A stretch of DNA of 5,708 bases from Anaerolineales bacterium. Lineage in GTDB: Bacteria; Chloroflexota; Anaerolineae; Anaerolineales; Villigracilaceae. This document shows positions 1 through 5,517 of the stretch, piece after piece. Numbering within the stretch: the first letter of the stretch is position 1; the number at the start of each line of letters is the position of its first letter. The DNA lies in assembly GCA_028689195.1 (NCBI GenBank), contig JAQTWR010000209.1, forward strand, positions 1 through 5,708, read 5' to 3'. The position numbers and the translations under genes are program-made. A model generated the notes under the pieces. The model saw only the letters and a list, made by a program, of their open reading frames with translations. It did not search any database and was not told the origin of the DNA.

Positions 1-813
1 GAAGGAAAGATAGGGGCGGTTGAAATTCTCTGTGGTTTCCAGCCCGAGCAAAAACGAAAATCCGCGCGAAAGATCGGTATAGGACGAAAAATCCGCGAGG
101 ATTTGAAGCGTGAATCCAATCCCGCCGACGAGGAGGAGAATTTTAGAAGGTTCGCCGATTTCAAAAATCTGGTCAACGATTACCTGAACGGTATTGGCTA
201 TCACAAGTTTTTTGAAAAACCCCATGATGAGTAAACGCCACGCGTTGTATAAGTTTTCATTTTGCCACGCGCGCGGCTTATAGAGCTGCGTCAAGAGTTT
301 TTGCGGACGGTCAATCGGACCCGATAGAATCTGCGGGAAGAACGCGACATACGCGGCAAAGGCGATGAAGTCGCGGGTCGGCTGGAACGTTCCGCGTTGA
401 ACGTCCAGCAGATAGCCGATTTTTTTCAAGATGTAGAAGGAAAGTCCCAGCGGCAAGATGATTCGCATTAAGAAAACATCGCCGTTCAATCCCGTTCGAT
501 TTATCCACTCAGCCAGCGACGCATTAAAGAAGAAATAATATTTGATAAACGCCAAAAGACCGAGATTCGTGATTACGCCAATCCACGCCAGCAAGCGGGC
601 TTTTGGTTTCCAGCGCGCCATGCCGAGCGCGAGGAAGTAATCTATGAGCGTGGACAGGAAGATGACGATAACATGCCATGAGGCGAGCCATCCATAAAAA
701 ATATAACTGGCGGCTAAAAGCAGCAGGTTCTTCCATTGGCGATTTTTCCCAAGCCAATATAAGGCAAGGAATACGGAAAAGAAAACGAGAAATTCGTAGG
801 TGGTAAATCCCAT
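1..813 (-). CDS. MBOAT-family membrane O-acyltransferase (AlgI/DltB type), C-terminus outside the window
   Basis: Open for 271 codons from ATG at 813 to the left edge with no stop, so the C-terminal part is missing. The product is a polytopic membrane protein. Hydrophobic segments run at about residues 6-20, 28-64, 75-95 and 115-135. AlgI-like landmarks appear in order: LPLGLSFYILKKIGYLLD (120-137), FFPQILSGPIDRPQ (158-171), GFFKKLVIAN (198-207) and LQILADFSSYTDLSRG (236-251) followed by ENFNRPYLSF (262-271). Family members are usually 450-500 residues, and the catalytic histidine region would lie beyond the window. MBOAT proteins move acyl groups across or at the membrane onto polysaccharides, teichoic acids or lipids. 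The gene is last of three co-directional genes, after an SGNH protein, which is the pairing seen in alginate acetylation and Dlt systems. The acceptor cannot be told. A purine-rich AAGAAG lies 10 bases before the start, and the start overlaps the stop of an 18-codon frame. Family assignment is secure; substrate unknown. Confidence 0.93.
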   Translation of the reverse strand, partial: MGFTTYEFLVFFSVFLALYWLGKNRQWKNLLLLAASYIFYGWLASWHVIVIFLSTLIDYFLALGMARWKPKARLLAWIGVITNLGLLAFIKYYFFFNASLAEWINRTGLNGDVFLMRIILPLGLSFYILKKIGYLLDVQRGTFQPTRDFIAFAAYVAFFPQILSGPIDRPQKLLTQLYKPRAWQNENLYNAWRLLIMGFFKKLVIANTVQVIVDQIFEIGEPSKILLLVGGIGFTLQILADFSSYTDLSRGFSFLLGLETTENFNRPYLSF

Positions 814-869
814 TATGGATGTTCTTCTTGTTTATAGATTTTGACCAAAGATATTTTTTCGCAAGTCAT
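813..869 (-). CDS. Possible 18-codon leader ORF overlapping the MBOAT start
   Basis: ATG at 869 opens an 18-residue frame (MTCEKISLVKIYKQEEHP) whose TAA shares its last base with the ATG of the acyltransferase gene, giving TAATG. A TAAAAT hexamer sits six bases before this ATG. The overlap would allow ribosomes finishing the small frame to restart on the MBOAT gene. No homology is recognised and there is no Shine-Dalgarno sequence, so it may be a chance frame in a 74-base gap. Confidence 0.25.
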   Translation of the reverse strand: MTCEKISLVKIYKQEEHP

Positions 870-875
870 GGTTGG

Positions 876-881
876 ATTTTA
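876..881 (-). promoter_or_regulatory. -10-like TAAAAT hexamer before the MBOAT gene
   Basis: On the minus strand TAAAAT (preceded by GA) lies six bases upstream of the ATG at 869. This is the same geometry as the TATAAT before the PfkB gene. No TTGACA-like box was found at 16-18 bases upstream. It overlaps the end of the gap after the SGNH stop codon and could give the MBOAT gene its own transcript. Confidence 0.3.
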
Positions 882-887
882 TCAGAC

Positions 888-1922
888 CTATTTGACGAGC
901 GCCTTTAATTCGTCCGCGAGGATTTGCGTAAACGCCGTTTTCCCTTCCGCGTTGAAGTGCAGGTTATCGGAGAAGTACGCTCTTTCGATGCGCTTATCGT
1001 GGGCAAGGTCTAAAAAGGCGGCGCCGTTCTGCCGAGATAAATACTCTTTGAGCGATTGAATATACGCGCGCAACGCGGGCGGCTCTGAATCATATTCGGG
1101 ATACGTTAAAGTTTTTGTGCGGACGAAAATCAGCGCGACGTTATTTTCCTGCGCCAGGCGAATCATGGCGGGCAGGAAAGATTTATCAATTTGCTTTTCG
1201 AAATTCATCGCGGCAGACGTGTACAGCGTTTGCTGCGAATCTTCCACTGCGCGATTAAGCGCGACTACGTCTACGCCTTGTTTGCCAAAAATGGAATTGA
1301 GCGCCTCGTCCGCGCATGGCTGGGGACAATTCAGCAGCGCCGACGCCGCTCCGTAGCGAAGCCGCCCATCGAGCCTTATGCGGATTTCCCAACGCGCGCT
1401 GTATAACGGGAAGTAGCGTTCCGCTATCTTTTCGGCGGGCGACATGTGATTGACGAACGCCAATTCGGTCGTTAGCGGTTCGCGCGTTCGAGCGAAATCG
1501 TCGAGCAGCTCGAAGTAGCGTCCCGTCGTGCGAAACGAGGGCAGCGTCAATACGGTATCGCGGAAGAGAATGACGACATACTTTGGCGTATGCGCGGATT
1601 CTAGAATCATGTTTTTCAGCGCCAGATACCAAACCGCCGAGGCGGAGCCGGGAATGCCCATGCTGTATGTTTCGGTATTTAGCAGCGACGTTAGTTGAGT
1701 TTGATCTACGCCAAAATATAAAATCGAATCGCCAAGCAACACGACGTCGGGCTTGTTTTCCGTGATCGCGTTGATATATTCCCTTTTTATGATCGGATCG
1801 AATTTAGGTCCCAACGTTTGCGGGTAGGGAATACCATAGCGGCTGGGGAGGATAAAACTGCCTGACAGCAGGAGGACAATTAAAATCCAGAGGTAGCGTG
1901 AAAGCGATGTTTTCAAATTCAT
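888..1922 (-). CDS. Membrane-anchored SGNH/GDSL-like protein (AlgJ/DltD-like role inferred)
   Basis: A 344-residue protein. Residues 10-26 form an N-terminal hydrophobic helix after basic residues, so it is probably a signal anchor placing the rest outside the membrane. An SGNH-type block I, VVLLGDSILYFGVD (60-73), supplies candidate nucleophile Ser66. A C-terminal DNLHFNAEGK (319-328) supplies the Asp319/His322 pair typical of block V. MGIPG (88-92) fits block II. The block III position, around VVILFRDT (116-123), lacks the usual GxN/Asn. SGNH proteins in this setting (AlgJ, AlgX, DltD) work with an MBOAT partner in moving acyl groups onto an extracytoplasmic acceptor; others are esterases. 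The gene lies between an acyl-AMP ligase (99-base gap) and the MBOAT gene (74-base gap), all co-directional. ATG at 1922 is chosen because the anchor helix follows directly. No Shine-Dalgarno sequence is seen, but a TAAAAT lies nine bases upstream. SGNH fold is likely; exact reaction unknown. Confidence 0.85.
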   Translation of the reverse strand: MNLKTSLSRYLWILIVLLLSGSFILPSRYGIPYPQTLGPKFDPIIKREYINAITENKPDVVLLGDSILYFGVDQTQLTSLLNTETYSMGIPGSASAVWYLALKNMILESAHTPKYVVILFRDTVLTLPSFRTTGRYFELLDDFARTREPLTTELAFVNHMSPAEKIAERYFPLYSARWEIRIRLDGRLRYGAASALLNCPQPCADEALNSIFGKQGVDVVALNRAVEDSQQTLYTSAAMNFEKQIDKSFLPAMIRLAQENNVALIFVRTKTLTYPEYDSEPPALRAYIQSLKEYLSRQNGAAFLDLAHDKRIERAYFSDNLHFNAEGKTAFTQILADELKALVK

Positions 1923-1924
1923 AA

Positions 1925-1938
1925 CGGCGTGATTTTAC
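1925..1938 (-). repeat. 14-bp direct repeat, copy 1, containing a -10-like TAAAAT before the SGNH gene
   Basis: The minus-strand sequence GTAAAATCACGCCG occurs here and again, identically and in the same orientation, at 3784-3797 upstream of the acyl-AMP ligase. Its TAAAAT (1932-1937) ends nine bases before the SGNH ATG and could be a promoter -10 element. No good -35 box is seen: the expected position falls in the 13-bp inverted repeat. Confidence 0.45.
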
Positions 1939-1946
1939 TCGAAACG

Positions 1947-1980
1947 CAAGCGACAGCCGTTTCGTAGCGGCTGTCGCTTG
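1947..1980. repeat. Perfect 13-bp inverted repeat with 8-base loop (hairpin; terminator, attenuator or operator)
   Basis: Left arm CAAGCGACAGCCG (1947-1959) and right arm CGGCTGTCGCTTG (1968-1980) are exact reverse complements around an 8-base loop. It lies 41 bases after the acyl-AMP ligase stop and 24 bases before the SGNH start. Neither side carries a real T-run (only TTT in GCGTTTCG on the minus-strand side), so it is a poor canonical terminator. CGAAACG at 1940-1946 can alternatively pair with CGTTTCG at 1958-1964, which would break the main stem, an attenuator-like arrangement. As double-stranded DNA it could instead be an operator near the -35 position of the SGNH promoter. The structure is certain; its role is not. 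Confidence 0.75.
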
Positions 1981-2021
1981 ACGGTAAAGCGCGTTTTTCA
2001 AAACTTTTGGCGCGGAGCGTT

Positions 2022-3707
2022 TTAGGATATGCCCATTTCTGCCATAAATTTTTCGCGGTTGGCGGTGCGGGCTGTCTTTCCGCTGGAAGTTTTTAATATC
2101 CATTTTGCGCCGACGAGGTGGGCATATCGCAAAGCAACCGCCGAGTTTTTTGTGATGTGAACTCTTAACGCGTCGGCGATTTTCTGGCGTTCGGCTGCAT
2201 CTTCGGTATCCACTTCGGCGACCACCACCACATCTTCCGTGCCTGTTTCTTCATCGAAGACCCCAAACGCAACCGCGCGCCCCGGATGAATGCCGTTCAC
2301 TTCATACGCCATCGCTTCGAGGTCTTGCGGATATACGTTCTTGCCGCCGACGATGATCATATCCTTTTTACGCCCCGCGACAAAAACTTCGCCGTCTGCC
2401 ATGTAACCATAATCGCCTGAAAGATACCATCCATTTTTGAACGCTTTTTCGGTGGCGTCGGGGCGGTTGTAATATTCGTTGAGCATGTAGTCGCTTTGCA
2501 GCGAAATCTCGCCGATAACCCTATCGGGCAGCATGTTCCCATTCTCGTCTAAAATGCAGATGCGCGTATTGGGAATTGCCTTTCCAGTGGACATCATTTT
2601 GATAGTGGGTTTTCCGTCTATGGGCGGGCGGGCAATACGTTCGCCGAGATAAGCTTCGCGGTCAATCTCGTCCACGATGGGAAGCGAATAATTTGGAGAA
2701 GTCTGCACGGCGGCGAAAACATTTTCAGCCATGCCATAGCTGCATTGCAGCGTGCTTTCTTTCAATCCATACGCGCGGAAGCGGTCAAGAAACATTTGAT
2801 GACTGCTCCATTTGACGGGTTCGGACGTGTTAGTGATGATGCGCCAACTAGAGAGGTCTACGCCTTCAAGGTCGCGGTCGCGTAATTTGTGAGCGCAAAA
2901 GTTGTAGGCGAAATTGGGCAGCCAAGTCAGAGTCCCTTTATAGCGGCTGACCGATTGCAGAAGGCGGTACGGCGCGCGCACCCAATCGAAGGGCGAGGAG
3001 AGTACCAGCATCGTATTGGTCAATATAGGCATGATAAATCCCGCGATTAATCCCATGTCGTGGTACAGCGGCAGCCACGAAACGACGACGTCGTCTGCTG
3101 GGGCGAGGCGGATCGCTTTGCCGTACGCATCCAAATGGTTAAGAATTGCCTGATGCGAAAGCGCGACCCCTTTTTGCAAACCCGTTGTGCCTGACGAATG
3201 TTGCAGGAGGGCGGTATCTTCGGGTGCGCATTTAAGCCCCGTCAGTTGGTCGAATTTTGGTTCGCCGGCTTTTTCGACTCTGCTTGTGACAAAAACGCGG
3301 CGGACAGAATTTCCCTCTCTTATCGCGCCGCGAATTTCCTCCTCGAATTCAAGGTAGGTGACGATTGCAGCGGGTTTTGCGATTTCGATTAACGCGGCAA
3401 GGTCGGCATGGTAGCGCTCTGGCGAAAGTTTTTCGGTGAGGAATGGCATAATAGACGGAATTGCACCATGCAGGATGGCTCCCCAAAACGAATAAATGAG
3501 CTCTTCGCTGTGTTGCAAAATAAGAATGATAACTTCGCCCGATTGTATTCCAGCGGCTTGATAGGCGCGCGCATAATCGTACGCCCCCTCGACTAGCGTG
3601 CGGTAGGCAATTGGTTTATCTTCCCGCCCGGCATGTTGAAGAATAATGGCGGTGCGCTCGGGCGTGGATTGATAATGCCCTTGGATGATGTGTGAAAGCG
3701 TGGTCAT
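2022..3707 (-). CDS. Fatty acyl-AMP ligase-like AMP-dependent synthetase (FAAL/FadD-type)
   Basis: A 561-residue ANL-superfamily adenylating enzyme, full length for the family. The ATP-binding loop is HSSGTTGLQKGV (170-181), with Gln in place of the common Pro. WLPLYHDMGLIAGF (211-224) is a signature of fatty acyl-AMP ligases. SYGMAE (323-328), LSGDYGY (429-435, Asp432), GRKKDMIIVGGKNVYPQDLE (445-464) and TSSGKTAR (540-547, Lys544 as the expected catalytic lysine) complete the core. The NVYPQDLE form resembles the (N)xYPQDIE of FAALs rather than acyl-CoA synthetases, and residues 340-362 occupy the place of the FAAL-specific insertion. FAALs activate a fatty acid with ATP and pass it to an acyl carrier protein instead of CoA. 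No carrier protein is visible here. The gene heads the acyltransferase group. Its ATG overlaps the stop of a 16-codon frame (ATGA) and lacks a Shine-Dalgarno sequence. Acyl-CoA synthetase activity remains an alternative. Confidence 0.92.
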   Translation of the reverse strand: MTTLSHIIQGHYQSTPERTAIILQHAGREDKPIAYRTLVEGAYDYARAYQAAGIQSGEVIILILQHSEELIYSFWGAILHGAIPSIMPFLTEKLSPERYHADLAALIEIAKPAAIVTYLEFEEEIRGAIREGNSVRRVFVTSRVEKAGEPKFDQLTGLKCAPEDTALLQHSSGTTGLQKGVALSHQAILNHLDAYGKAIRLAPADDVVVSWLPLYHDMGLIAGFIMPILTNTMLVLSSPFDWVRAPYRLLQSVSRYKGTLTWLPNFAYNFCAHKLRDRDLEGVDLSSWRIITNTSEPVKWSSHQMFLDRFRAYGLKESTLQCSYGMAENVFAAVQTSPNYSLPIVDEIDREAYLGERIARPPIDGKPTIKMMSTGKAIPNTRICILDENGNMLPDRVIGEISLQSDYMLNEYYNRPDATEKAFKNGWYLSGDYGYMADGEVFVAGRKKDMIIVGGKNVYPQDLEAMAYEVNGIHPGRAVAFGVFDEETGTEDVVVVAEVDTEDAAERQKIADALRVHITKNSAVALRYAHLVGAKWILKTSSGKTARTANREKFMAEMGIS

Positions 3708-3754
3708 TGACGCGATTGTATCAGACTGGCAAGTTGTTTGAGCGTGTCGTTCAT
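3704..3754 (-). CDS. Possible 16-codon leader ORF coupled to the acyl-AMP ligase
   Basis: ATG at 3754, with purine-rich GAAAGAGAG ending six bases upstream, encodes MNDTLKQLASLIQSRQ. Its TGA overlaps the ligase ATG in the four-base arrangement ATGA. It lies within the leader expected from the promoter at 3801-3829. Because the ligase itself has no Shine-Dalgarno sequence, translation of this frame could load ribosomes onto it. The peptide looks like the first amphipathic helix of an acyl carrier protein, the expected partner of such ligases, so it could be a remnant; sixteen residues are too few to be sure. It could also be a chance frame if the ligase is transcribed from the TACAAT at 3715-3720. 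Confidence 0.35.
   Translation of the reverse strand: MNDTLKQLASLIQSRQ
3715..3720 (-). promoter_or_regulatory. -10-like TACAAT hexamer seven bases before the acyl-AMP ligase ATG
   Basis: TACAAT on the minus strand lies seven bases upstream of the ligase ATG at 3707, so a start site downstream of it would give a nearly leaderless mRNA. It falls inside the 16-codon leader frame, so this and the upstream promoter at 3801-3829 are competing or alternative explanations. No -35 match was found at the right distance. Confidence 0.25.
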
Positions 3755-3783
3755 GTTTTTCTCTCTTTCAATAATTTTTAAGG

Positions 3784-3797
3784 CGGCGTGATTTTAC
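3784..3797 (-). repeat. 14-bp direct repeat, copy 2, upstream of the acyl-AMP ligase
   Basis: Identical to the copy at 1925-1938 (minus-strand GTAAAATCACGCCG). Here it covers the predicted transcription start just downstream of the -10 box at 3801-3806. Shared placement near the starts of two genes of the same group suggests a common promoter or control element. Chance cannot be excluded for 14 bases. Confidence 0.45.
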
Positions 3798-3800
3798 CGT

Positions 3801-3829
3801 ATTCTACGATTCTGCCGACGCTATGTCAG
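3801..3829 (-). promoter_or_regulatory. Sigma-70-like promoter for the acyl-AMP ligase group
   Basis: On the minus strand CTGACA (3824-3829) is followed after exactly 17 bases by TAGAAT (3801-3806). Each hexamer matches the housekeeping consensus at five of six positions. Transcription would start near 3794, giving a leader of about 87 bases to the ligase ATG that contains the 14-bp repeat and the 16-codon frame. This is the best-formed promoter in the window, though two-hexamer matches occur by chance. Confidence 0.5.
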
Positions 3830-3868
3830 AGATCTTAACGAACAACGCGCAGCGCATATTCACTACGG

Positions 3869-3874
3869 TATAAT
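3869..3874 (+). promoter_or_regulatory. Consensus -10 TATAAT for the kinase-parA-parB group
   Basis: A perfect TATAAT (in GGTATAAT) ends six bases before ATG at 3881. Transcription normally starts about six or seven bases downstream of the -10, so the mRNA would begin at or next to the ATG and be leaderless. No TTGACA-like -35 is seen at 16-18 bases upstream. The placement argues against the TTG at 3875 as the start codon. Confidence 0.6.
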
Positions 3875-3880
3875 TTGCCC

Positions 3881-4732
3881 ATGCTTGAATTGGTCTCGCT
3901 TCAACCTGTGGATTATCTCGCCGTTGGACATTTGGCGGCGGATGTTACTTCCAAAGGAAAGCAACTGGGCGGGACGGTAGCTTATTCCGCGTTGACGGCG
4001 CGCGCGATGGGGTTGCGCGTAGGGGTTGTAACCTCGTCGGGCGGCGACGCTCCTCTTGAAGCGTTGGACGGAATCCCGATTGTGAATGTCCCTTCTCAAT
4101 TCAGTACAACTTTCGAAAATATAAAAACAGAAAACGGACGCAGGCAAATTCTTCATCATCGCGCCGCGCCGATTTTATTGGATCATATTCCGCAGGTTTG
4201 GCGCGCCGCGCCGATTATTCACCTCGCGCCTATCGCCCGCGAAATTGATTCGTCGCTCGCGGAAGATTTATCCAGTTCGATGTTGGGAATTACCCCGCAA
4301 GGCTGGCTGCGCGAATGGGATGATGAAGGTCGCGTCTCTCCGCGCCGCTGGGAAAATAACGCGCAGGTTTTGAACCGCGCGGGGGCGGTGGTGTTCAGCG
4401 TGGAAGACGTCAGCCGCGATCTTGAATATGTCGAAGAGATGGCGCACCAGACGCGCATTCTTTGCCTCACCGAAGGCGCGGCGGGCGCGGTCTTATATTG
4501 GAATGGAGACCGCCGCCGCTTTCGTCCGCCTGTGATGGATGAAGTGGATTCGACCGGCGCGGGAGATATTTTTGCGGCGGCGTTTTTCTCGCGTTTGTAT
4601 CAAACCCGCGATCCGTGGGAAGCCGCGCGGTTTGCCACTCAACTCGCGGCGCGTTCGGTAACGCGAATCGGATTAAATGGAATTCCTACTTTACAGGAAA
4701 TCGAAGCATGTTTGACGGAGGTATTACAGTGA
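3881..4732 (+). CDS. PfkB-family carbohydrate/nucleoside kinase
   Basis: A 283-residue ribokinase-like protein, somewhat shorter than the usual 300-330. The N-terminal strand DYLAVGHLAADV (11-22) leads into the substrate-binding GG motif, LGGTVAYSALTARAMG (29-44). TTFENIKTENGRR (76-88) fits the lid region that follows. The C-terminal PfkB signature DSTGAGDIFAAAFF (223-236) supplies the anion hole and the catalytic base Asp229. Members phosphorylate sugars, nucleosides or inositol with ATP. The short lid and GGxxxxSA motif recall the compact inositol-kinase-like branch, but the substrate cannot be assigned. ATG at 3881 is preferred over an in-frame TTG at 3875, because a TATAAT ends at 3874 and the TTG would lie before the transcription start. 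There is no Shine-Dalgarno sequence, consistent with a leaderless message. The stop codon overlaps the parA start (GTGA), so the two are probably made together. Family is secure; function unknown. Confidence 0.9.
   Translation: MLELVSLQPVDYLAVGHLAADVTSKGKQLGGTVAYSALTARAMGLRVGVVTSSGGDAPLEALDGIPIVNVPSQFSTTFENIKTENGRRQILHHRAAPILLDHIPQVWRAAPIIHLAPIAREIDSSLAEDLSSSMLGITPQGWLREWDDEGRVSPRRWENNAQVLNRAGAVVFSVEDVSRDLEYVEEMAHQTRILCLTEGAAGAVLYWNGDRRRFRPPVMDEVDSTGAGDIFAAAFFSRLYQTRDPWEAARFATQLAARSVTRIGLNGIPTLQEIEACLTEVLQ
4717..4722 (+). promoter_or_regulatory. Strong ribosome binding site deciding the parA start
   Basis: GGAGGT lies six bases before GTG at 4729, inside the end of the kinase gene. It favours GTG over the in-frame ATG at 4708, which has only a weaker AGGAAA seven bases upstream and would add seven residues. 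Confidence 0.75.
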
Positions 4733-5499
4733 CGCGCGTTTATACGCTTGTGAATCAAAAGGGCGGCGTGGGCAAAACCACGACCACCATTAACTTGGGC
4801 GCGTATCTCGCGCAAATTGGTCAGCGCGTATTGGTTGTGGATTTAGACCCGCAAGCCAACGCCACATCCTGTTTGGGCGTGGATAAGTTGAGCGTGCAAG
4901 GCGGAACGTATGAAGCCTTGCTTGGCGATGAAAATATTTTTTCCTACATCTTGTTGAACGAGCGCTTGAATTTATCCATCCTTCCGTCTTCGCCGTCGCT
5001 GGCTGGCGCCGAAGTGGAATTGGTGGACGAACTCGCGCGCGAATCGCGGCTGCGTAAAGCGCTCGCGCAGGTTTCGGATCGCTATGATTACATCCTGATT
5101 GATTGTCCGCCTTCGCTGGGACTTTTAACCGTGAACGGTTTGATGGCGGGTTTGAACGGCGTGATCGTTCCCGTTCAATGCGAATATCTCGCGCTCGAAG
5201 GACTGGGTCAACTCACGCAGACGATCGAGCGCGTGCGCCAATTGCTCTTCCCTGAATTGGTTGTGCGCGGCGTGGTCTTGACCATGTTCGACAGCCGCAC
5301 GAATCTTTCAACGGACGTCGTCGCGGAAGTGAATCGTCATTTCCCCGAACAGGTTTTTAAGAGCGTGATTCCGCGCAGTATTCGGCTCGCCGAAGCGCCT
5401 TCGTATGGCTTGCCCATCTCGGCGTATGCGCCCACATCCGTTGGCGCGGTGGCGTATGAAGCGCTGGCGAGAGAATTGTTGACGAGCGACGGCGCGTAA
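4729..5499 (+). CDS. parA: Chromosome-partitioning ATPase ParA/Soj
   Basis: A 256-residue MinD/ParA-type P-loop ATPase, normal for chromosomal Soj proteins that lack an N-terminal DNA-binding domain. The deviant Walker A is QKGGVGKTT (10-18), with signature Lys11 and Lys16. VLVVDLDPQANAT (34-46) is the A-prime motif with Asp38 and Asp40. YDYILIDCPPSLG (119-131) is Walker B with Asp125. VPVQCEYLALEGLGQL and the later RSIRLAEAPSYGLPI are typical of Soj. ParA binds DNA nonspecifically as an ATP dimer and is released by ParB, which drives origin segregation. GTG at 4729 is chosen for its strong Shine-Dalgarno sequence and because family members begin just before the P-loop strand; an upstream in-frame ATG at 4708 is possible. 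A longer reading from 4615 would only run through kinase sequence. It overlaps the kinase gene by four bases, and parB follows. Confidence 0.97.
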   Translation: MTRVYTLVNQKGGVGKTTTTINLGAYLAQIGQRVLVVDLDPQANATSCLGVDKLSVQGGTYEALLGDENIFSYILLNERLNLSILPSSPSLAGAEVELVDELARESRLRKALAQVSDRYDYILIDCPPSLGLLTVNGLMAGLNGVIVPVQCEYLALEGLGQLTQTIERVRQLLFPELVVRGVVLTMFDSRTNLSTDVVAEVNRHFPEQVFKSVIPRSIRLAEAPSYGLPISAYAPTSVGAVAYEALARELLTSDGA

Positions 5500-5517
5500 A
5501 TTTAATCATGTTACGCG

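Noticed and set aside
311..757. Two minus-strand open frames (311-508 and 524-757)
   Set aside because: Both lie in a different frame inside the continuous MBOAT reading frame, which runs uninterrupted from 813 to the left edge and carries all the family motifs.
841..1765. Several plus-strand open frames of 60-79 codons and a minus-strand frame at 1255-1632
   Set aside because: All are shadows of the SGNH gene: Arg/Ala/Ser-rich translations with no recognisable motif.
1947..1980. Simple Rho-independent terminator
   Set aside because: The stem is excellent, but neither strand has a T-run after it, so it is reported as an inverted repeat of uncertain role.
1804..2103. 99-codon minus-strand frame spanning the end of the ligase, the hairpin and the start of the SGNH gene
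   Set aside because: It reads through the gap in another frame and its translation is basic and featureless; both flanking genes have strong family support in their own frames.
3875..3880. TTG at 3875 as the kinase start
   Set aside because: It directly abuts the TATAAT and would lie at or before the expected transcription start; ATG at 3881 fits better.
4615..4728. Longer N-terminal extension of parA
   Set aside because: This part is kinase coding sequence in another frame; the strong Shine-Dalgarno sequence and the family length place the start at 4729.
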